Below, piece after piece: positions 4,782-5,016 of a stretch of DNA of 5,016 bases. This stretch comes from Bacteroidota bacterium (GTDB taxonomy: Bacteria; Bacteroidota; Bacteroidia; Flavobacteriales; Flavobacteriaceae): positions 1 through 5,016 of the forward strand of contig JAJYSO010000166.1 of NCBI GenBank assembly GCA_021793535.1. Reading direction: 5' to 3'. Position 1 is the stretch's first letter. Each line of letters begins with the position of its first letter. Made by a program: the position numbers and the translations under genes. The notes under the pieces are model-generated. The model was not told the origin of the DNA. It worked only from the letters and a program-made list of their open reading frames with translations, and did not search any database.

Positions 4782-4857
4782 TGGAGCGAAAAACGGGATT
4801 CGAACCCGCGACCTCCACCTTGGCAAGGTGGCGCTCTACCAACTGAGCTATTTTCGC
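4782..4857 (-). tRNA. tRNA-Gly, anticodon GCC, with encoded CCA
   Basis: This 76-nt tRNA has acceptor arms GCGAAAA/TTTTCGC, discriminator T and an encoded CCA (4784-4782). The D arm is GCTC/GAGC. The anticodon arm CCACC-TTGCCAA-GGTGG has GCC at 4824-4822, and the T arm carries TTCGAAT. A U at position 73 with anticodon GCC is normal for bacterial tRNA-Gly. It is the first gene behind the promoter at 4898-4927. Unlike the tRNA-Arg and tRNA-Leu genes in this window, its CCA end is encoded. Confidence 0.96.
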
Positions 4858-4897
4858 GATTTACTTTGAAAGAACTTGTCTTTTCGACAACCGACTG

Positions 4898-4927
4898 CAA
4901 ATTTAAATATTTTCTTTGTTTGGCAAA
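4898..4927 (-). promoter_or_regulatory. Bacteroidota-type promoter of the tRNA-Gly (and tRNA-Leu) unit
   Basis: On the minus strand TTTG (4927-4924) is followed after 18 bases by TAAATTTG (4905-4898). This matches the -33 TTTG and -7 TAnnTTTG boxes of Bacteroidota with near-usual spacing. Transcription would start at about 4890, giving a leader of roughly 35 bases before the tRNA-Gly 5' end. The position is exactly what a tRNA promoter needs, which raises confidence. Confidence 0.7.
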
Positions 4928-4937
4928 GTGGTTTTTG

Positions 4938-5015
4938 TTAAAAAAATTTATTCCGTTTGTTTTTTAAAAGAGATAAGGGGGTAGATGATTTAAGATCAAG
5001 GCCATACGGCTTACC
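4938..5015 (-). CDS. Possible 3' end of an unidentified gene entering from the right edge
   Basis: On the minus strand one frame is open from the window edge and gives 25 codons (GKPYGLDLKSSTPLSLLKNK, then RNKFF) before TAA at 4940-4938. The stop falls just before the -33 box of the tRNA promoter, as expected where one gene ends and the next unit begins. The Lys/Asn-rich composition suits an AT-rich bacterium. I do not recognise the family. With only 25 codons, a chance open frame is quite possible. Confidence 0.35.
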   Translation of the reverse strand, partial: GKPYGLDLKSSTPLSLLKNKRNKFF

Positions 5016-5016
5016 T

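Noticed and set aside
4631..4900. An 89-codon minus-strand open frame with the text VGRAPPCQGGGRGFESR
   Set aside because: It is the well-known false protein that arises when tRNA genes are translated; it runs through tRNA-Gly and tRNA-Leu.

Overview
The window looks like the chromosome of an AT-rich member of the Bacteroidota. Three things point there. The lipoprotein signal peptidase carries the long insert between its catalytic motifs that is typical of that phylum. Two good matches to the Bacteroidota promoter consensus (TAnnTTTG at -7) precede lspA and the tRNA-Gly/tRNA-Leu cluster. Recognisable Shine-Dalgarno sequences are missing in front of the genes. Genus cannot be decided from the sequence.

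Left part (1 to about 670) is a graveyard of gene pieces. From the left edge, on the minus strand, lie the C-terminal end of a VOC (glyoxalase-like) protein, a piece of an IS256-family transposase with an in-frame stop, and a piece resembling the N-terminus of AbiEi/DUF6088-type transcription-regulator antitoxins. On the plus strand follows a frameshifted helix-turn-helix protein of the IS630-type transposase N-terminal kind. A 380-base AT-rich gap without genes follows; it holds inverted and direct repeats just before the next operon.

Middle part (1051-2582) is a hipB-hipA toxin-antitoxin operon. The antitoxin HipB is intact and its stop overlaps the hipA start (ATGA). HipA, a Ser/Thr kinase, is interrupted by one in-frame amber codon exactly between its N-terminal subdomain (Couple_hipA) and its kinase body (HipA_C), and an ATG lies one codon later. 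The result is either a dead toxin gene or a two-piece HipS/HipT-like arrangement, since all catalytic residues of the kinase part are kept. This is the most interesting point of the window.

Right part (2583-5016) is ordinary housekeeping sequence: a terminator hairpin, tRNA-Arg(CCT), a YbdL-type methionine aminotransferase, divergent lspA, then tRNA-Leu(TAA) and tRNA-Gly(GCC) on the minus strand with their promoter and terminators, and possibly the last 25 codons of another minus-strand gene at the right edge. The tRNA-Arg gene sits at the border between the decayed/accessory part and the housekeeping part, with its 3' end facing the accessory side.
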